Of a stretch of 64,000 bases of DNA, positions 59,806 to 64,000 are shown piece by piece. The stretch lies in the NCBI RefSeq assembly GCF_014805685.1, contig NC_060900.1:8945950-9009949 (forward strand), given 5' to 3'. A program made the position numbers and the translations under genes. The stretch comes from Silurus meridionalis. Taxonomy: Eukaryota; Chordata; Actinopteri; Siluriformes; Siluridae. The number at the start of each line of letters is the position of its first letter. Within the stretch, counting starts at the first letter, position 1. Below the pieces are notes generated by a model, which had not been told where the DNA came from, did not search any database, and was given only the letters and a program-made list of their open reading frames with translations.

Positions 59806-62132
59806 TATTTAATTAATTTATACTTTTATTTTATTTTTAGTGTTTAAGAAAATCATCTGTGGAAATCATCATCAGGAAACATCAAAATAAGATTCAATGA
59901 TAGGGATTAATAAATAAAAGCTATTCCAGACCTTCCCAGAGAAAACATGGAGATCGTCGGTCTGTTGCACTACAAATGAATGAAAACACTCCGGCACAAA
60001 GTGTCACCCCATTGTAATATCCACCAAAGCAGATCTCCAATTAAGACATAGCATATTCCCATACTCTTTAAAGAGGGCCTTGTCTGTATTTTCGTCATGG
60101 GTATGTTAACAGATAATACCAAAAAATGACTATAACCATTTGTAAATGAATGAAATTAACTCATGCCGTCTGTGCCTAAATTGCAAAGTCTTGAGTTTTA
60201 TGGCTGAAAGGGGTTTTATCTGACAAGCTTTACAACAAGAATCGGTGGGGAAAAAATCCACAGAGGATAGAGATAACGTTGTTCCAGCACTATTATGCCA
60301 CCCAGTGAAAAACATAAAGCAGAGATTAAGTGATATGTGGTCATGAAGTCCAATGCGAGAAGCTACGAGTCAGAGCACTTGGCTCGGACTTCTAGTATGT
60401 TTCTAGTACAAAATGTTCTGTCTTTGCCATCCTGAATTGACTTGTTTCATGTGTAAATGCTAATGCAGTCAATGTGTTTTGTGCAATGTGTGTGGGTTGT
60501 TTTAATAAAATTCTGACCATGTATTATTGAAGAAACGGGTATTAATTTAATCAAATCTGATTTGCAATGCTTCTATGATTGTTATATAAAATTGTATTTT
60601 ACACTTAATGCTTATCTATTTATTTAGATTGATAATTTTGTACATGGTTGTAAAAGGATGTTAGCTGATAGGTGAAATAAAGTTAAATTCCAAAACAACA
60701 CAATGCAAACACACAATGCAACATGGCCACCCTAACTCAGTCTGTGTGGTTCCCATGGTGCATTAGAGAGCCTTATTTCAGGGCAAATTTAGCATGGTGC
60801 TTTGGCCGGAGAAGAAAAATCGTTCCATTCCTCCCACTGCTACATTTTCTTTGGGGCCGCTTGGTCAGCAAAAACAACGCCACCACCAAAATATTTAAGC
60901 GCACTGTGCAGCCACTGTGCAGTCAAGCACGGAAAAAAATGCAGCCTGAACCCTGAAACCATTTTCTGAAAAATGAGGTTATCTTATTATGTGAAAGATG
61001 GCATCAGTGCACTCTGTAAAGATGGTCATGGGAAATTTCCTAGAAATAGACACTCTTTTCAGGCATAAAGTGTTTGCTCCTTTTTGTTGCTTTGGGGTTT
61101 TTTGCATGGTGCTTTGTTCATTGCTCACTTCTGTTAAAAAGATACAGTGACAAAAAGAGACAGAAATAAAGAGGAAAAAGAAAAGGGAGAGAGGGAGTGA
61201 AAAAAAAGAGAGATGGACCACCTACAGCTGGAGTGCTTGGACTGTAAACTGAGCTGGTATATCATAAACATTGAGACATCATTGCCTGTTCAGGGCTAGA
61301 TTGCTCTGTGCTGCTCTTCATACCAACAAGTAGCCTTTTACCAGGCCAAGCACAAAGGAGAGACTTCACAATTCGCCCCGGCTCACAAAATATAATACCA
61401 ATGCTATCATCTGTGCACATCCTTTTTGTAACCTTTAAGTCTCATAATAATGACACCACAGTCAGAATGACATGAATGAGCATGGCTTTAAAGTTAGAGA
61501 GAGATGGCAAAAAAATGGACAGAGTGAAAAATGGAAAAGGAAGAGTAGAAATGAAAACCCAAGAACAATATTAGGAAAAGGTGGCCTCACCCCCCCCATT
61601 CCCACCTTCTCTCTCTCATATACTCTCTTGCTGTAGCAGTATGCAAGTTGTAGTGTACATCCACCTTTATTATTTTTACATTTAGTTCGGTTTTTAATGA
61701 ATTTGCAGCTCTAAAGATAAAGTTTTTGATAGAAAATATCAGGCAGGCTATAAGCTATTGGAACAGATTAGGATAGTTTGGGGTGAAGATAAAGATGTGA
61801 TAGTGAATCTTTCACAGAAAGTCAGTCAGAAAAGAATGGTATATGTCACTATCTTTGTAAAGACCTTCTAGTGACTTCCACATATACACTATCAATGCAG
61901 CTATTTAACACTATGCCTGTATCTTTCGTAAGCTAACATTAACTCGAAGTATAACCATAGTAACCAATTAAACCACCTGGCTCTATTTATTTATTTATTT
62001 TTGTATATTTTCTCTTTAAAAATAAAATCCACAGTTCTTTACGGGGACAAGCTAAATGACACAATAAGGTCAAAATTGACCTTTTTCTATGTTTGTGAGG
62101 ACATTTGTTCCTCATCAATGGTGAATCAAAAT

Positions 62133-62136
<4 letters not shown>

Positions 62137-62196
<60 letters not shown>
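62137..62196 (+). repeat. (CA)n microsatellite
   Basis: About 30 CA units. Confidence 0.97.
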
Positions 62197-62198
<2 letters not shown>

Positions 62199-63428
62199 CA
62201 GCTTTTGCCCTCTAGTGGTTCTGTTATGCAGCTACAATTGGAATGCATTTGTGCTAGAACAAACGCTAGAGACTACACGTTTTTCTTTCTTCCTTTCTTT
62301 CTGGAAGAAACAGAATGGGGTTGTAAGATTAAAGGCTTGAACTACCTCCCACCTCTTCCCTTGGTTGACCCTGTGTGATGTCATTTCCACACTCACTCAA
62401 GGGCACATCACTCATGCATTATCAGCCAGCTGACGGCTCACAATGATGACATCATATTCAATATAATGAGCATGACTTAAAAGTACAAGTGGGAGGGAGA
62501 TCCCAAAAACTGGACAGGGCAAGAAATGGAAGCAATACCAAACGGAGCCCCAAGAAGAAATCAGACAAGAGCAGGAAAAAGAAAGGGGAAAAAAAGAATG
62601 TGAGACATTTTCCTCCAGAGGCCCTCAAGCTCCTCAGCACCAATTGCCTCCCATTTTTGACCTACCAGTGACACATATTCATATTGTTTTAGATATTTTG
62701 GTTATAAACCCTTCTGTGCATTTTTCTTAACAGTGAACTGCGTGAACCCCCCCACTATTGGGATGGATAAATGGAGAAGCAATAGAGCCAAGCCAGTACA
62801 GGAGGAACGTACATCATGGGAAAAGGCTTTGATATTTCACCTTTAAACAGCTATTATTTTCTCATCTGTTCATTTGAGCAGAGGGAACCATTTAAGATTT
62901 GATCTAAGATTTGTCATGATTTAGGAGCTCTTTCCATACTCATTACTTTGATTTGTACACAGCAGTAGAATGGCCACACTCACTTACATTACTTACATCT
63001 TAGACTGAACTGCAGTTCTACAGAATGCACTAAAAATGGATTCCGTCAAAAAAAAAAAAAAAAGAGAAAAGCTTATTCTCTTTTCATCAAGTGCACCTTA
63101 TGCATATATACTGTGCGATTGAATTGTACTAATATTTCTCTTTTCCTAGTGATGCCATGCAGACAATTAAAATCACATTCTGTTGCAATTATATTTATGA
63201 ATTATATTTAGTCATATACATATTGTTTGTTCTGAACAAAATGTGGTCAAAGTTATTTATTTATTTATATACATACTTTTTAAATTACTAAAAAAAATTC
63301 AAAATTATTCAAAATGAATTATTTTGCCTTGTTACAAAAAAAGATTTTCTTTGACATATGGAAAACAATTCTATATAATTGTTTTTCTATTACAAATTTC
63401 CATTAAAGAAAAAAGAGCCTATGCATAG

Positions 63429-63432
<4 letters not shown>

Positions 63433-63492
<60 letters not shown>
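63433..63492 (+). repeat. (GT)n microsatellite
   Basis: About 30 GT units. Confidence 0.97.
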
Positions 63493-63495
<3 letters not shown>

Positions 63496-63853
63496 CATGT
63501 GTGCATATGTATAAGTGTGCTGGAACGTCAAATGAGCCTATGCAATCAGCTGCCACGTTGTGTCTGGTCAAAATTATGGTATCCTAGATGGTCACAAGAA
63601 GCTTGGTCAGAAAAAAGTATGGAGAAATGTGCAGTTCAAAACAGGAACATCTCGGAGACGCAATTCGTTACGGATTTTCACATGCATTTGGTAGCGATTC
63701 AGTTAGCCTGTGGGCTAGAGGAGTCAATGTGCATTTGTGTGTGTCTAAATACAAGGCCTCCTCTGTGTTGAAGAAATTCTGCCCAAACTGGAAAAAAAAT
63801 GCAAGGATTTTGCCTTCTGTTTGTGTGTGTGTGTGAGTGTGTGTGAGTGTATG

Positions 63854-64000
<147 letters not shown>

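Overview
The window is vertebrate nuclear DNA, almost certainly from a teleost fish. It is AT-rich and mostly non-coding. Short exons with canonical GT/AG junctions are separated by multi-kilobase introns. The repeats are typical of fish: several Tc1/mariner families, pogo/Tigger-like elements, RTE-like and L2-like LINEs, tRNA-derived SINEs, Ty3/gypsy remnants and many long (TA)n, (GT)n and (GA)n microsatellites. I see no bacterial or viral gene organisation and no operon.

The only host gene I can support lies on the minus strand. Six internal exons (59705-59568, 56026-55886, 46031-45838, 39472-39385, 24495-24349, 19331-19171, in transcription order) join in phase. Together they encode about 289 residues of coiled coil from the C-terminal half of an ERC (ELKS/CAST) presynaptic active-zone scaffold protein. 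By remembered family sequence most exons are nearer ERC2, but two exons carry ERC1-like features, so the paralogue is not settled. The first exons (5', above 59.7 kb) and the last exons (3', below 19.1 kb) are outside the window or were not recognised. One block normally present between the 55.9 kb and 45.8 kb exons was not found.

Layout by region. 1-19 kb is the intron or 3' side of the gene. It holds a tRNA-derived SINE, two Tc1 fragments, a foldback MITE with a (TA)n core, a decayed Ty3/gypsy pol, a short pogo/Tigger element and a nearly complete Tc1 element (16910-18470). 19-24.5 kb holds two exons and a Tc1 fragment. 24.5-39.4 kb is one large intron packed with transposons: a degraded RTE-like LINE, a 1.08 kb Tc1 element with a nearly intact transposase, then a nested complex. 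In that complex an RTE-like LINE flanked by a 9-bp duplication is split by an L2-like LINE, and next to it a Tigger-like remnant is split by a 1.77 kb modular repeat. 39.4-46 kb holds two exons, a tandem duplication, Ty3/gypsy gag-pol remains and Tc1 fragments. 46-56 kb is an intron with a headless SINE-like copy, a Tc1 5' half, LINE reverse-transcriptase debris and a tRNA-Glu-derived SINE with a 12-bp target duplication. 56-64 kb holds the two most upstream exons, then quiet sequence ending in an unresolved (TA)n run.

There is no functional system of cooperating genes here. The value of the window is the exon structure of a divergent ERC gene and the clear nesting of transposons. All transposon ORFs carry stops, frameshifts or catalytic-site losses, so none looks autonomous. 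Family comparisons are from memory, without alignment software.
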